Origin: Megalodesulfovibrio gigas DSM 1382 = ATCC 19364
GTDB lineage: Bacteria > Desulfobacterota > Desulfovibrionia > Desulfovibrionales > Desulfovibrionaceae
Direction of reading: 5' to 3'
DNA: 37,576 nucleotides
Assembly (NCBI RefSeq): GCF_000468495.1
Contig: NC_022444.1
Location: 2,275,271 to 2,312,846, forward strand
The notes beneath the pieces were generated by a model. That model worked only from the letters and a program-made list of their open reading frames with translations. It was not told the DNA's origin and did not search any database. Position numbers and translations under genes: made by a program. How positions within the stretch are numbered: the first letter of the stretch is position 1; each line of letters opens with the position of its first letter. This document shows, one piece after another, positions 14,854-22,757 of the stretch.

Positions 14854-16002
14854 ATGGAAATGATCAAGGAACAAGCCCTCGTCAAGTCCGCGGTCCCGGC
14901 CTCTCACCGCAAGGATCAGTTCGTGGCGGAACTGGTTGGCGGTCAGCAGGTGGCGGACGTGTTTGTCCTGGCCCAGGCCTCCCGCCGCCAGGCCCGCAAC
15001 GGTCCCTTCTGGAGTCTGACCCTGCAGGACGCCACCGGCCAGCTGGAAGCCAAGCTGTGGAGCCCCCAGGCCCAGGACTATCACGATCTGCGCGCCGGGC
15101 AAATCATGCATGTGACCGGCCGCACCCAGATGTATCAGGACAAGGTCCAGCTTTCGGTGGAGGCCCTGCGGCCGGTGCTCTCTCCGGAAACCCGGCCCCA
15201 GGAGCCCGAAGCCGAGGAGACTCCCTGGCCGCAACCGTTGTACACGCGTGTGGAGTTGGCCGATCTCGTCCCCATCAGCGCCGTGCCGCCGGAAACCCTG
15301 CTGGCGCGGCTGGAAGATCTGCTGCGCGAGCACATCCTGTACCCGCCATGGCGGCGCTTTGTCTTCAAGGTGCTGGGCGATCCGGAGATCCGCGGCCGCC
15401 TGCTGGTGGCCACCGGGGCCAAAAGCATGCATCATGCCTATGTGGGCGGACTGTTGGAACACACCCTGGGCGTGGTGCAGCTGTGCGCGCACTTCTGCCG
15501 GCAGTATCCCCGGCTGGACAAGGATGTGCTCCTGGCTGCCGCAGCCTTCCACGATATCGGCAAGGCCTGGGAGCTCGTCTCCCTGCCAGCCTGCGACTAC
15601 ACCACCGAAGGCAGGCTGCTGGGCCACATCCAGCTTGGCCTGCAGATGCTGGAGCCCTACCTGCAAAAAATGAAGGTGGATGCGGATTTGGTGTTGCATT
15701 TCAAGCACATCGTCATCAGCCACCACGGCGAATACGAATACGGTTCTCCCAAGCGTCCCAAGACGGCAGAGGCCTTTGCCCTGCATTTTGCAGACAACCT
15801 CGATGCCAAGATGAACCAGGTGGAGCGCGCCACCAGCACCGAGACCGAGGAAGAGCCGGGCTGGCCGGTCTGGTCCGAATATCAGCGCGGGCTGGATCGG
15901 TTTTTGTGCCGGCCTCGTCCCACTCCCGGCCAGGCCGGGGAGGATTGCCGCCCCACCGCATCTGCCAAGGAAGACCAATGTTCATTACTTTTGAAGGGAT
16001 AG
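14854..16002 (+). CDS. YhaM-like 3'-5' exoribonuclease (OB fold + HD domain)
   Basis: 382 residues. Residues 20-110 form an OB fold of the nucleic-acid-binding type ([18 protein letters not shown]). Residues 185-330 are an HD phosphohydrolase domain with H203, H233-D234 ([11 protein letters not shown]), H290-H291 and D314, the metal ligands seen in YhaM/CBF1 proteins. The expected role is 3' trimming of RNA or DNA in the cytoplasm. The extra 40 residues at the C-terminus, rich in Pro and Arg, are not part of the family core. The start is ATG 14854, or ATG 14860 two codons on; neither has a strong ribosome-binding site. A TTGACT at 14818 could be its -35 box, which would give an almost leaderless mRNA. 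It overlaps tmk by 25 bp. Confidence 0.85.
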   Translation: MEMIKEQALVKSAVPASHRKDQFVAELVGGQQVADVFVLAQASRRQARNGPFWSLTLQDATGQLEAKLWSPQAQDYHDLRAGQIMHVTGRTQMYQDKVQLSVEALRPVLSPETRPQEPEAEETPWPQPLYTRVELADLVPISAVPPETLLARLEDLLREHILYPPWRRFVFKVLGDPEIRGRLLVATGAKSMHHAYVGGLLEHTLGVVQLCAHFCRQYPRLDKDVLLAAAAFHDIGKAWELVSLPACDYTTEGRLLGHIQLGLQMLEPYLQKMKVDADLVLHFKHIVISHHGEYEYGSPKRPKTAEAFALHFADNLDAKMNQVERATSTETEEEPGWPVWSEYQRGLDRFLCRPRPTPGQAGEDCRPTASAKEDQCSLLLKG

Positions 16003-16616
16003 AGGGCTCTGGCAAAAGCACTGCCATGCGGGCCGTGGCCGAGACGTTGCAGCAGCGCGGGCACGGGGTGTTGCTTACCCGCGAACCCGGCGGCAGCGAA
16101 CTGGGCGGCGTGCTGCGGCGGATCCTCCTGGACGTGGCCACCACAGATCTGGCGCCCGAGGCGGAACTGTTTCTGTATCTGGCGGATCGCGCCCAGCACG
16201 TGCGGCAGGTGATCCGCCCGGCCCTGGCCGAGGACATCGTGGTGTTATGCGACCGCTATGCAGACTCCACCGTGGTGTACCAGGGCTATGGCCGCAGCCT
16301 GGACCGCACCCTGCTGCACCAGTGCAACCACATGGCCGTGGGCGGCCTGTGGCCGGATTGCACCTTGCTGCTGGACCTGGAGCCCCACGTCGGCCTCACC
16401 CGCGCCCTGGCCCGCAATGTTGCCCAGGCTCAGGCTGCACGGGAAGGCCGTTTCGAGGCCGAAAGTCTGGACTTCCACCGCCGCATCCGCGAAGGCTACC
16501 TCACCCTGGCCGCCCTGCACCGGGAACGCTTTCGCATCATCGACGCCAGCCAGCCCCTGGAACGGGTGGTGGCGGACTGCCTGACCGTGGTGGAATCCTT
16601 GCTGTCGCCGCAGTGA
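15978..16616 (+). CDS. tmk: Thymidylate kinase
   Basis: 212 residues, standard size. The P-loop GIEGSGKST is at 7-15, followed by LTREPGG (33-39) and [15 protein letters not shown] (92-106), which bind dTMP, and a lid region [15 protein letters not shown]. It converts dTMP to dTDP. The ATG lies inside the end of the YhaM-like gene, with AAGGAAG ahead of it, so translation is probably coupled. The frame is open for a long way upstream, but that is antisense or frame-shadow of the nuclease gene. DNA polymerase subunit holB, a frequent neighbour of tmk, is not here. Confidence 0.97.
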   Translation: MFITFEGIEGSGKSTAMRAVAETLQQRGHGVLLTREPGGSELGGVLRRILLDVATTDLAPEAELFLYLADRAQHVRQVIRPALAEDIVVLCDRYADSTVVYQGYGRSLDRTLLHQCNHMAVGGLWPDCTLLLDLEPHVGLTRALARNVAQAQAAREGRFEAESLDFHRRIREGYLTLAALHRERFRIIDASQPLERVVADCLTVVESLLSPQ

Positions 16617-16658
16617 TGCTGCCCGGCAGATGCACGGACCAGAGAAGGCGGAGGCCGT

Positions 16659-17339
16659 GTGACAAGCCGTTCCGACGTGCGCATCAGCGTCATCACCCCC
16701 AGCCGGGGCGACAGGCCCCGGGCGCTGGCCCAGGCCGGGCAGAGTCTGGACGCCGCCGTGGCCCATGCCGTGGCGGCCGGGCTGCTTGATCCCCATCAGG
16801 TGCAGTGGCTGGTGGGATTCGATGGCGTCAAGGGCCAGCGCCCCGAGGTGCACACCCCGGCCCGGTTCATCGATTTTCCCCGATCCGGCAATTTCGGCAA
16901 CCGCATTCGCAACAGCCTGCTCAGGCTGGCCGCAGGATCGCATCTCATGTTCCTGGACGACGACAACGCCCTGACCCCCCAGGCCCTGGCCTGCGTGCTG
17001 CCGCATCTGGAGACGGACATGATCATCGGCCGCATCGACGTGCGCCGGGCCTTTGATATCCCGCTGCTGCCGCGGCCCGGTCCTGTGGAAGAGGTCGTCC
17101 GTCAGGGCAATATCGATCCCCTCTGCCTGTGCCTCTCCCGCGATCTGGTGAAGGTCCGCGGCCGGGGCTGGAATGAGGAGGGGGGATACGAATCGGATTT
17201 ACGGAACATCCGCCGGTATTACCACCGGGCCGCCTCGGTGCTGTTGCTGGACGAGGTGATCGGCATCTACGACGCCGGCCGGGGGCTGGATCCCGACGGC
17301 ATGAACCAGCGTCAGCGAGACCGCCAGGAGCAGTCGTGA
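16659..17339 (+). CDS. Small glycosyltransferase family 2-like protein
   Basis: 226 residues with a GTG start after AAGGCGGAGG. It begins ISVITPSRGDRP, the usual opening of a GT-A nucleotide-sugar fold, and has FLDDDNAL with D100-D102, the likely DxD metal site. A C-terminal part (YESDLRNIRRYYHRA, then LLLDEVIGIYDAG) resembles the acceptor region of short GT2 enzymes. No membrane segment is present. The sugar and acceptor are unknown, and no polysaccharide genes are nearby. Its stop overlaps the next start (TGATG), so it is translationally coupled to the flavoprotein gene. Confidence 0.7.
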   Translation: MTSRSDVRISVITPSRGDRPRALAQAGQSLDAAVAHAVAAGLLDPHQVQWLVGFDGVKGQRPEVHTPARFIDFPRSGNFGNRIRNSLLRLAAGSHLMFLDDDNALTPQALACVLPHLETDMIIGRIDVRRAFDIPLLPRPGPVEEVVRQGNIDPLCLCLSRDLVKVRGRGWNEEGGYESDLRNIRRYYHRAASVLLLDEVIGIYDAGRGLDPDGMNQRQRDRQEQS

Positions 17340-18526
17340 TGGACTCGGGATCGAACACGGCGGATCTCGTCATCCTCGGCGCGGGCGCGGCGGGCCTGTT
17401 TGCGGCCATTGCGGCAGCGTCGAACGGGCTGCATGTTGCGATCCTCGATCACGCCCGCAAGCCGGGGCGCAAGATCGCAATCTCGGGCGGCGGACGGTGC
17501 AACGTCACCAATACTGCGATTGCGGCTGCGGATTACGTGTGCGGCAACCCGCACTTCGTCAAGTCCGCCCTGGCCCGCTGGACCCCGCAGGACATGCGCC
17601 AATGGCTGCAGGATCGCGGCGCGCCCCTGGACGAGGAGCCCGGCGGCAAGCTCTTCTCCCGCCACGGCGCTGCCGCTGTGGTGCAGGCGCTGCGGGACGA
17701 GGTGCGGCGCCTGGATGTGCGCCTGATGCTGCAATCCCCCGTCCGCGGCGTCACGCGCGAGGGAGACGGCTTTGCCGTGGCCACGGAAACGTACAGCCTG
17801 CGCGCCCCGCGCCTGCTGGTGGCCACGGGCGGGCTGGCCTGGCCCCAGCTGGGCGCCACGGGCCTGGGGCACGACCTTGCGCGGCAGTTCGGCCTGAAGG
17901 TGACGCCGCGCCGGCCCGGTCTCACGCCGCTGTTTGCGCCGCCTCCATGGCTGCCCCTGTGCCGGGAACTGGCAGGCTTGGCCTTGCCGGTGCGCATCGC
18001 CGGGCCGCACAGCAGCATCCAGGGCGACATGCTCTTCACGCACCAGGGGCTGTCCGGCCCGGCCATCCTGGACGCGTCCCTGTTCTGGAAGGAAGGCCAG
18101 ACGCTGGCCATTGATCTCTTGCCCGATGCGGACCTTGCCTCCCTGGTGCGGAGCGCTCCCCGTCAGGAATTGCGCAACGCCCTGGCCCGGGCATTGCCGG
18201 CCCGTCTGGCTGCCGCTCTCTGTGCAAAGCATGGCTGGAGCGGCCAGGCCGGGCAGTGCTCCAACAGGATGCTGGCGTCCCTGGAAGAATCCATCCACCG
18301 CGCGCCCTTTGCCCCGGCTGCGGCCGCCGGGCACGACAAGGCGGAAGTGACCCTGGGCGGGGTGGACGTCGCCCGCATCGACTCAAAGACCATGCAATGC
18401 AAGGATGTGCCGGGGCTGTTTTTTGCCGGCGAGGTGCTGGATGTGACCGGCCGCCTGGGCGGCTTCAACCTGCATTGGGCCTGGGCCTCGGGCCGCGCCG
18501 CAGGCATGGCCTGTGGCGCGGACTGA
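17339..18526 (+). CDS. BaiN/HI0933-family flavoprotein (FAD-dependent oxidoreductase)
   Basis: 395 residues. The FAD-binding Rossmann loop is GAGAAGLFAAIAAA (14-27). The family signature KIAISGGGRCNVTN follows at 45-58, and the second FAD contact GLFFAGEVLDVTGRLGG is near the end. These proteins (YhiN, HI0933, BaiN) use FAD and probably reduce double bonds or related groups. BaiN acts on bile acids, but most members have no known substrate. I chose ATG 17339, eight bases after AGGAG; a GTG at 17336 in the same frame is closer to that site than usual. It ends the operon of nuclease, tmk, glycosyltransferase and flavoprotein. Confidence 0.9.
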   Translation: MDSGSNTADLVILGAGAAGLFAAIAAASNGLHVAILDHARKPGRKIAISGGGRCNVTNTAIAAADYVCGNPHFVKSALARWTPQDMRQWLQDRGAPLDEEPGGKLFSRHGAAAVVQALRDEVRRLDVRLMLQSPVRGVTREGDGFAVATETYSLRAPRLLVATGGLAWPQLGATGLGHDLARQFGLKVTPRRPGLTPLFAPPPWLPLCRELAGLALPVRIAGPHSSIQGDMLFTHQGLSGPAILDASLFWKEGQTLAIDLLPDADLASLVRSAPRQELRNALARALPARLAAALCAKHGWSGQAGQCSNRMLASLEESIHRAPFAPAAAAGHDKAEVTLGGVDVARIDSKTMQCKDVPGLFFAGEVLDVTGRLGGFNLHWAWASGRAAGMACGAD

Positions 18527-18550
18527 GGCGGACTGAGGCGTGCCGAGGCG

Positions 18551-19552
18551 TTATTGCATGAGCATAAAGTGCATGGCCGGGACAAAACCGGATCCAACGC
18601 CAGGGCCAGTGGCCGGGCCATATGCATAGGTCCAGTATCCAAGCTGGGTGGTGCTTGCGCTCAACTGGGAATAATTCATCCGCACATAGCCCGCCTCTCC
18701 CCAGTTGGTGCCCCAGCTGTTCTTGATGATCAGCGCGCTCTGACTGTCATCCCAGCCTACTGCCAATACAAAATGGCCGCCTTCATAGGTGCCGGTGGTT
18801 TGCGCATACACGCCGGACGTGTAGTTGTAGAGATCGCTGTACACGGCCATCCACAGCACCACAGGACCATAGGTGTAGATGGCACTTTTTATGGTTTCAA
18901 CAGATGGATAGGTGTTGGCATTGGCATAAAACCAGTTGCTGGTGAATTTATACGGATTGTTTTGCCAGGTGCTGCACCCGTCGTTGCAATTCCCATCCGT
19001 AACCGTATAGGGATAGCAAGCTTCCGCTGCGGTGCCATTGTTCAGCAAAAACGTGGAGGCTGTGCTGGCATAGCCGCCCGCGGCACAATCGCCGGCTCCC
19101 GAGCAGGACAAGGGGATCTGTTCTGACAGATCCAGATTCGCAGCCCTGCCGGCGGCGATGCGCAGCTTGGCCTCCAGGGCGGCCACCGGCGCAAAAATGA
19201 AGCAGCTCCCGCAATTGCCCTGATCCCTGACCGGCGTGACATAATTGACGCCGTCTTTGTTGCGCCAGTCAAAGGCCTGGGGCAGGGGATCCGTGGCAAG
19301 GGGAACCACCGGTACATCGGCCTGGGTGGCATTTTCCGGCAAGCCACCCAGCCGTTGCCTGCGTTGCGCCTCTGGAAGCACGCTGATGCTTGTCTCGCCA
19401 GCAGACCAGTTGCCGCCCGCCTGCTGTATGGCAGCATTGATTGCATCGGCGGTGAGCGGCTGCTTGGCGGGCTCTTGTCCGCCTGCAACAGTGGCCAGCA
19501 AGACCATCGCGCACAACAAAAAGAATGCGGTGCGCACTGCGCGGTGCATCAT
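18551..19552 (-). CDS. Secreted papain-family (C1A) cysteine peptidase
   Basis: 333 residues. A signal peptide (1-25, ending AGG/Q) is followed by a short pro-region to about residue 93 and a complete peptidase domain starting FDWRNKDGVNYVTPVRDQG. The catalytic set is Q111, C117 (NCGSCFIFAP), H260 (GGHFVLAVGWDD) and N278 (IKNSWGTNWGEAGYV). The residues after the nucleophile are FIF, where papains almost always have WAF. Six or more further cysteines could form disulfides, so it works outside the cytoplasm. The start at 19552 has GGAAGGAGAG upstream; an upstream in-frame ATG (19669) would remove the signal from the N-terminus. It follows pfk by 46 bp. Its G+C is lower by eye, suggesting transfer. 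Confidence 0.9.
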   Translation of the reverse strand: MMHRAVRTAFFLLCAMVLLATVAGGQEPAKQPLTADAINAAIQQAGGNWSAGETSISVLPEAQRRQRLGGLPENATQADVPVVPLATDPLPQAFDWRNKDGVNYVTPVRDQGNCGSCFIFAPVAALEAKLRIAAGRAANLDLSEQIPLSCSGAGDCAAGGYASTASTFLLNNGTAAEACYPYTVTDGNCNDGCSTWQNNPYKFTSNWFYANANTYPSVETIKSAIYTYGPVVLWMAVYSDLYNYTSGVYAQTTGTYEGGHFVLAVGWDDSQSALIIKNSWGTNWGEAGYVRMNYSQLSASTTQLGYWTYAYGPATGPGVGSGFVPAMHFMLMQ

Positions 19553-19598
19553 GGCGTCTCTCCTTCCTCGCGTGACGATTTTCGTGCGAGTTGCGTGG

Positions 19599-20969
19599 TT
19601 ATTCGCGCTCGCAGATTTCCTGCTCCGGCGCGAAGATGCCCGGGGTGGGGTTCTGACCTGTGGATTCAAGCACGGCGCGCCAGTAATCCGAGGTGATGTT
19701 CAGCCGGCGGCGTTCGATGGTCACCAGTTCCAGGGGCAGGTGCACATAGCGGTCCTGCAGTTTGGAAACCACCATGCCGGTCTTGCCGGCCATGGCCGCA
19801 TGCACGGCGTGCTGCCCCAGGAAGCCGCAGTACACCCGGTCGTTGGCGTTGGCTGGCACGGAGCGGATGATGTAGCTGGGGTCGATGAACTTCAAGGTGA
19901 TGGGCATGTTTTTGGCCTTGAAGTAGGCCTTGATTTCCTGGATGAGCAGGGTGCAGATGTCTCCCAGCACGGGGTTGCCGGATGCGTCCACCTGCCCGGT
20001 GTTCTTGAGCAGATGCTGCCCCGCGCCTTCGGCGCAGACGATGACGGCGTTTCTGCGGCGGCGCAGGCGGTTTTCCAGCTCCTTGAGCAGCCCGGCCTCG
20101 CCTTCCAGCTCAAACGGTGTTTCCGGGATGAGTACAAAATTCACTTCCTTCAGGGCCAGGGTGGCCTGGGCGGCGATGAATCCGGACTCCCGGCCCATGA
20201 GCTTGACCATGCCGATGCCGTTCATGGCGCAGGAGGCTTCGGTGTGGGCGCAGGCGATGGCCTCCGTCGCCTTTTCCACGGCCGTGTCGAAGCCGAAGGA
20301 GTGGGTGATGAAGTTGATGTCGTTGTCGATGGTCTTGGGGATGCCGATGATGCTGATCTTCACCCGGCGCTTGGTCACTTCGTCGCTGATGCGTTTGGCG
20401 GCCTTCATGGTGCCGTCGCCGCCGATGAGGAACAGGGCGGAGATGTTCATGCGTTCCAGGGCGTCCACAATCTCTTCCGGGCTTTGCGGGCCGCGGGAGG
20501 AGCCGAGGATGGTGCCGCCGAAGCGGTGGCAGCTGGCCACCTTGTCCGGTGTCAGCTCCACAACGTCATGCCCGTATTTGGGGATGAAGCCCTCCAGCCC
20601 GTAGCGAATGCCCAGGGTGGCGGCCATATTGTAATGGTGATGGGCTTCCATGACGATGGCGCGGATGACATCGTTGATGCCCGGGCACAACCCGCCGCAA
20701 GTGACGATGGCGCATTTGGTCTTGGAGGGATCAAAATACAGGTGCCGGCGCGGGCCGGCCAGCTCGAATTCGCTGTAGGCGGGCTTGTCGCCCAGATGCC
20801 CGACCTGTTCGCGGGTGATCTGCAGCAGGGTTTTGGCAGCATCGTCTGTATAGTGGCACAGGGTGAGATGCGAAGGAATCTTGGCAGGCCCCAGGGTTTG
20901 CACCGCTGTGTCGAAGTGGGCGTTGCTGACAAGGACTTGGCCGTTGGTGTTTTGCTTCTTGCTTGGCAT
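19599..20969 (-). CDS. pfkA: 6-phosphofructokinase, Gly/Lys (group X) type
   Basis: 456 residues, longer than the 320 of E. coli PfkA because of an N-terminal extension of about 80 residues. The phosphoryl-donor site is GGDGT (183-187) and the catalytic site is PKTIDND (211-217) with D215 as base. In this superfamily Gly at the first site permits ATP, Asp there indicates PPi, and Lys before TIDND occurs in PPi enzymes and in the ATP-using enzymes of trypanosomes and plants. The pair here (Gly plus K212) matches the latter and suggests ATP as donor. The start is ATG 20969; an ATG at 21029 in frame adds 20 residues. Both have weak ribosome-binding sites. The peptidase gene follows directly. Confidence 0.93.
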   Translation of the reverse strand: MPSKKQNTNGQVLVSNAHFDTAVQTLGPAKIPSHLTLCHYTDDAAKTLLQITREQVGHLGDKPAYSEFELAGPRRHLYFDPSKTKCAIVTCGGLCPGINDVIRAIVMEAHHHYNMAATLGIRYGLEGFIPKYGHDVVELTPDKVASCHRFGGTILGSSRGPQSPEEIVDALERMNISALFLIGGDGTMKAAKRISDEVTKRRVKISIIGIPKTIDNDINFITHSFGFDTAVEKATEAIACAHTEASCAMNGIGMVKLMGRESGFIAAQATLALKEVNFVLIPETPFELEGEAGLLKELENRLRRRRNAVIVCAEGAGQHLLKNTGQVDASGNPVLGDICTLLIQEIKAYFKAKNMPITLKFIDPSYIIRSVPANANDRVYCGFLGQHAVHAAMAGKTGMVVSKLQDRYVHLPLELVTIERRRLNITSDYWRAVLESTGQNPTPGIFAPEQEICERE

Positions 20970-20996
20970 GACGCTCACGTGGGCTGATGGTGATGG

Positions 20997-21010
20997 AGAA
21001 TCCGGATTCT
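20997..21010. promoter_or_regulatory. Perfect 14-bp palindrome upstream of pfk
   Basis: AGAATCCGGATTCT is a perfect palindrome, 28 bp before the chosen pfk start. A dimeric repressor site is possible. If the gene instead began at 21029, the palindrome would be coding. Confidence 0.35.
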
Positions 21011-21120
21011 GATATCGCACGCGTACCATGAGCTATCATGGACAGGCCGGAAAAACCAGTGACGATGCGGTCACAACCCACGCCAGCCTGGCAAGGATGA
21101 GGCTGCACAGCGCAACGCAA

Positions 21121-21162
21121 CACGCCTGGACCGGCGTGCTGCAGCATGCCGGTCCAGGCGTG
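21121..21162. repeat. 42-bp near-perfect palindrome after tatC
   Basis: The 15-bp outer arms (21121-21135 and 21148-21162) are perfect, and the 12-bp centre is itself palindromic except for one G-T pair. It lies 50 bp after the tatC stop codon on the minus strand. No T-run follows on either strand, so it is not a standard Rho-independent terminator, although it should fold strongly in RNA and may end or protect the long liv-gua-tat transcript. Confidence 0.8.
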
Positions 21163-21211
21163 GAATATTCGCGCCGCGGATGGGGCGCCGCGCAACGTAT
21201 CGCAGGCATCG

Positions 21212-22363
21212 TCAGCGTTTTTCCGCGGCCGGCTCCTCTGTGGCGCTGGCGGGGGCAGCGTCGGCCGCCTCTTCAGCCAAATCCTCGCGCTCGTCCTTGG
21301 CTTCTTCTTCGGGCAGCTCTTTCTTCCGCCCAAAAAGCGCCGCAACAAACACGGAGAGCTCATACAGCACCAGCATGGGAGCGGCCATGAAGGTCTGGGA
21401 GATGACGTCCGGCGGCGTAAGCACGGCAGCGACGATGAAGATGATCAGAATCGCGTACTTGCGGTTTTTGCGCATGAATCCTGGCGTCACGAGCCCCAGC
21501 CGCGCCAGGAAGTACACAAACAGGGGCATCTCGAAAATCAGCCCGAAGGCGAACAGCATTTTCAAGGAGAAGTTCAGGTATTCCTTGAGCGCCGGCATGG
21601 GCCGAATGAGTTCTGTGGTGTAGCTCATGAAGAATTCAAAGGCATGGGGAAACACCACATGGTATCCGAACATCGCCCCAGCCACGAAAAAGAATGCCGA
21701 GAAAAAGGCGATGGGAAACAGTGTCTTGCGTTCTTCCTCATACAGCCCTGGCGCCACGAAGCACCAGACTTGATAGAAGATGTACGGCGAGGCCACGAAT
21801 ATCCCGGCCACGGCGGCCACGGTCATGTACGTGAAGAAGGCCTCGGGCAGGGTGGTGAAGATGAGATGGGTATCCGGCGGAAACACCCTGACCAGCGGCT
21901 CCATGAGCAGGCCGAACAGATCCTCGGCCACGCTGTAGCAGAGCATGAAGCCGATGAACGCGGCAATAAGACAGCGCACCAGCCGCACGCGCAGTTCGGT
22001 CAGATGGTCGAAAAAGCCCATGGCGCCGTGTTCCTGCGCCGCTTCTTCCTCGGGCTCTTCCGCATCCGGATCCGCGTCTGGGTCTGCGTCTGGGTCTGCG
22101 TCTGATCCGGCAGCATCCCCTGTCGCGGGCGTCCCTGGGGGAACAGATGCGGCCGGAGGCAGGGCGGAAGCATCAGGCGGCGAGGATTCGCCGTCTGGAG
22201 TGCCGGCAGTCTCCGCGCCTGTGCCGGACTCGCCGGCGGCATCGGCTGGGGGCGGATCTGCTGGCTGGCCTGGGGGGGCAGCATCCTCCGGCGCGCTGGC
22301 CTGCTCCGGTGCGCCGTCTTGCTCCGGTGCGCCGTCTTGGGGGCGTTTCGTCTCGTCGCTCAT
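21212..22363 (-). CDS. tatC: Sec-independent translocase TatC with long acidic N-terminal extension
   Basis: 383 residues against about 250 in ordinary TatC. The family core begins at residue 115 (MGFFDHLTELRVRL) and has six membrane segments, ending near LFGRKK. TatC binds the twin-arginine signal of folded exported proteins. The first 114 residues are disordered, rich in Pro, Ala, Asp and Glu, with repeats of ADPD and GAPEQ encoded by tandem DNA repeats. The C-terminus also has an acidic tail. The ATG at 22363 overlaps the tatB stop by 4 bp with AAGGA upstream. An internal ATG at 22021, with CAGGAA upstream, would give a normal-sized TatC, so either or both may be used. Confidence 0.93.
   Translation of the reverse strand: MSDETKRPQDGAPEQDGAPEQASAPEDAAPPGQPADPPPADAAGESGTGAETAGTPDGESSPPDASALPPAASVPPGTPATGDAAGSDADPDADPDADPDAEEPEEEAAQEHGAMGFFDHLTELRVRLVRCLIAAFIGFMLCYSVAEDLFGLLMEPLVRVFPPDTHLIFTTLPEAFFTYMTVAAVAGIFVASPYIFYQVWCFVAPGLYEEERKTLFPIAFFSAFFFVAGAMFGYHVVFPHAFEFFMSYTTELIRPMPALKEYLNFSLKMLFAFGLIFEMPLFVYFLARLGLVTPGFMRKNRKYAILIIFIVAAVLTPPDVISQTFMAAPMLVLYELSVFVAALFGRKKELPEEEAKDEREDLAEEAADAAPASATEEPAAEKR
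22071..22106. repeat. 12-bp tandem repeats inside tatC
   Basis: Three 12-bp units (22071-22082, 22083-22094, 22095-22106), related to TCTGCGTCTGGG on the plus strand, encode the Asp-Ala-Asp-Pro repeats of the TatC extension. The repeat is in frame, so copy-number change would alter only the length of the extension. Confidence 0.8.
22303..22338. repeat. 18-bp perfect direct repeat inside tatC
   Basis: The 18 bp at 22303-22320 are repeated exactly at 22321-22338. They encode the repeated GAPEQD-type hexapeptide near the start of TatC. Confidence 0.9.
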
Positions 22364-22725
22364 GCCTGGGTGTCCTTGGCGGCGGGAGCCGGGCTGGAGG
22401 CGGAAACATCCACGGTGGACCCGGCCGACACCGAGAGGGTTGCGGCCGGGTCTGCGGCGGTGGGTTTGGAGGCGGCCTTGGCCAGCGCCTCTTCCTCCTG
22501 CTGTTTCTTCAGGGCCTGACGCTTGGCTTCTTCTTCGCGGCGCTTCTGTTTTTCCTCGCGGTCAAGCTCGGTATCGATGGTGCGCTGGAAGTCGGAGGAC
22601 ATGCGACGGAATTCCCCCATGGCCTTGCCCAGGGTTTTGGCGATTTCCGGCAACTTGCGCGGCCCAAGCACCAGCAGGGCCACAACAAGAATGACGATGA
22701 GTTCCGTAGAGCCGATTCCGAACAT
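22360..22725 (-). CDS. tatB: Twin-arginine translocase subunit TatB
   Basis: 121 residues. The N-terminus MFGIGSTELIVILVVALLV is the short membrane helix, beginning with the TatB-type Phe-Gly-Ile-Gly and Glu8. The PRKLPEIAKTLGKAMGEFRR hinge and amphipathic helix follow. A charged coiled coil (about 45-80) and a disordered Ala/Ser tail complete the protein. Glu8 and the length point to TatB rather than TatA. Together with TatC it forms the receptor for Tat substrates such as periplasmic hydrogenases or formate dehydrogenases. No tatA is adjacent; it must lie elsewhere. It is 32 bp downstream of guaA on the same strand. Confidence 0.93.
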   Translation of the reverse strand: MFGIGSTELIVILVVALLVLGPRKLPEIAKTLGKAMGEFRRMSSDFQRTIDTELDREEKQKRREEEAKRQALKKQQEEEALAKAASKPTAADPAATLSVSAGSTVDVSASSPAPAAKDTQA

Positions 22726-22757
22726 GATGGTTCCTCCGTCAGCGTGTCAAAGCAGGC

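Noticed and set aside
14811-15977. Long upstream extension of tmk
   Set aside because: It is another frame of the YhaM-like gene. The P-loop sits at the expected distance from ATG 15978.
14770-15978. 400-codon upstream extension of surE
   Set aside because: It is antisense to the YhaM-like gene. SurE has its own ATG and ribosome-binding site at 14769 and family-typical length.
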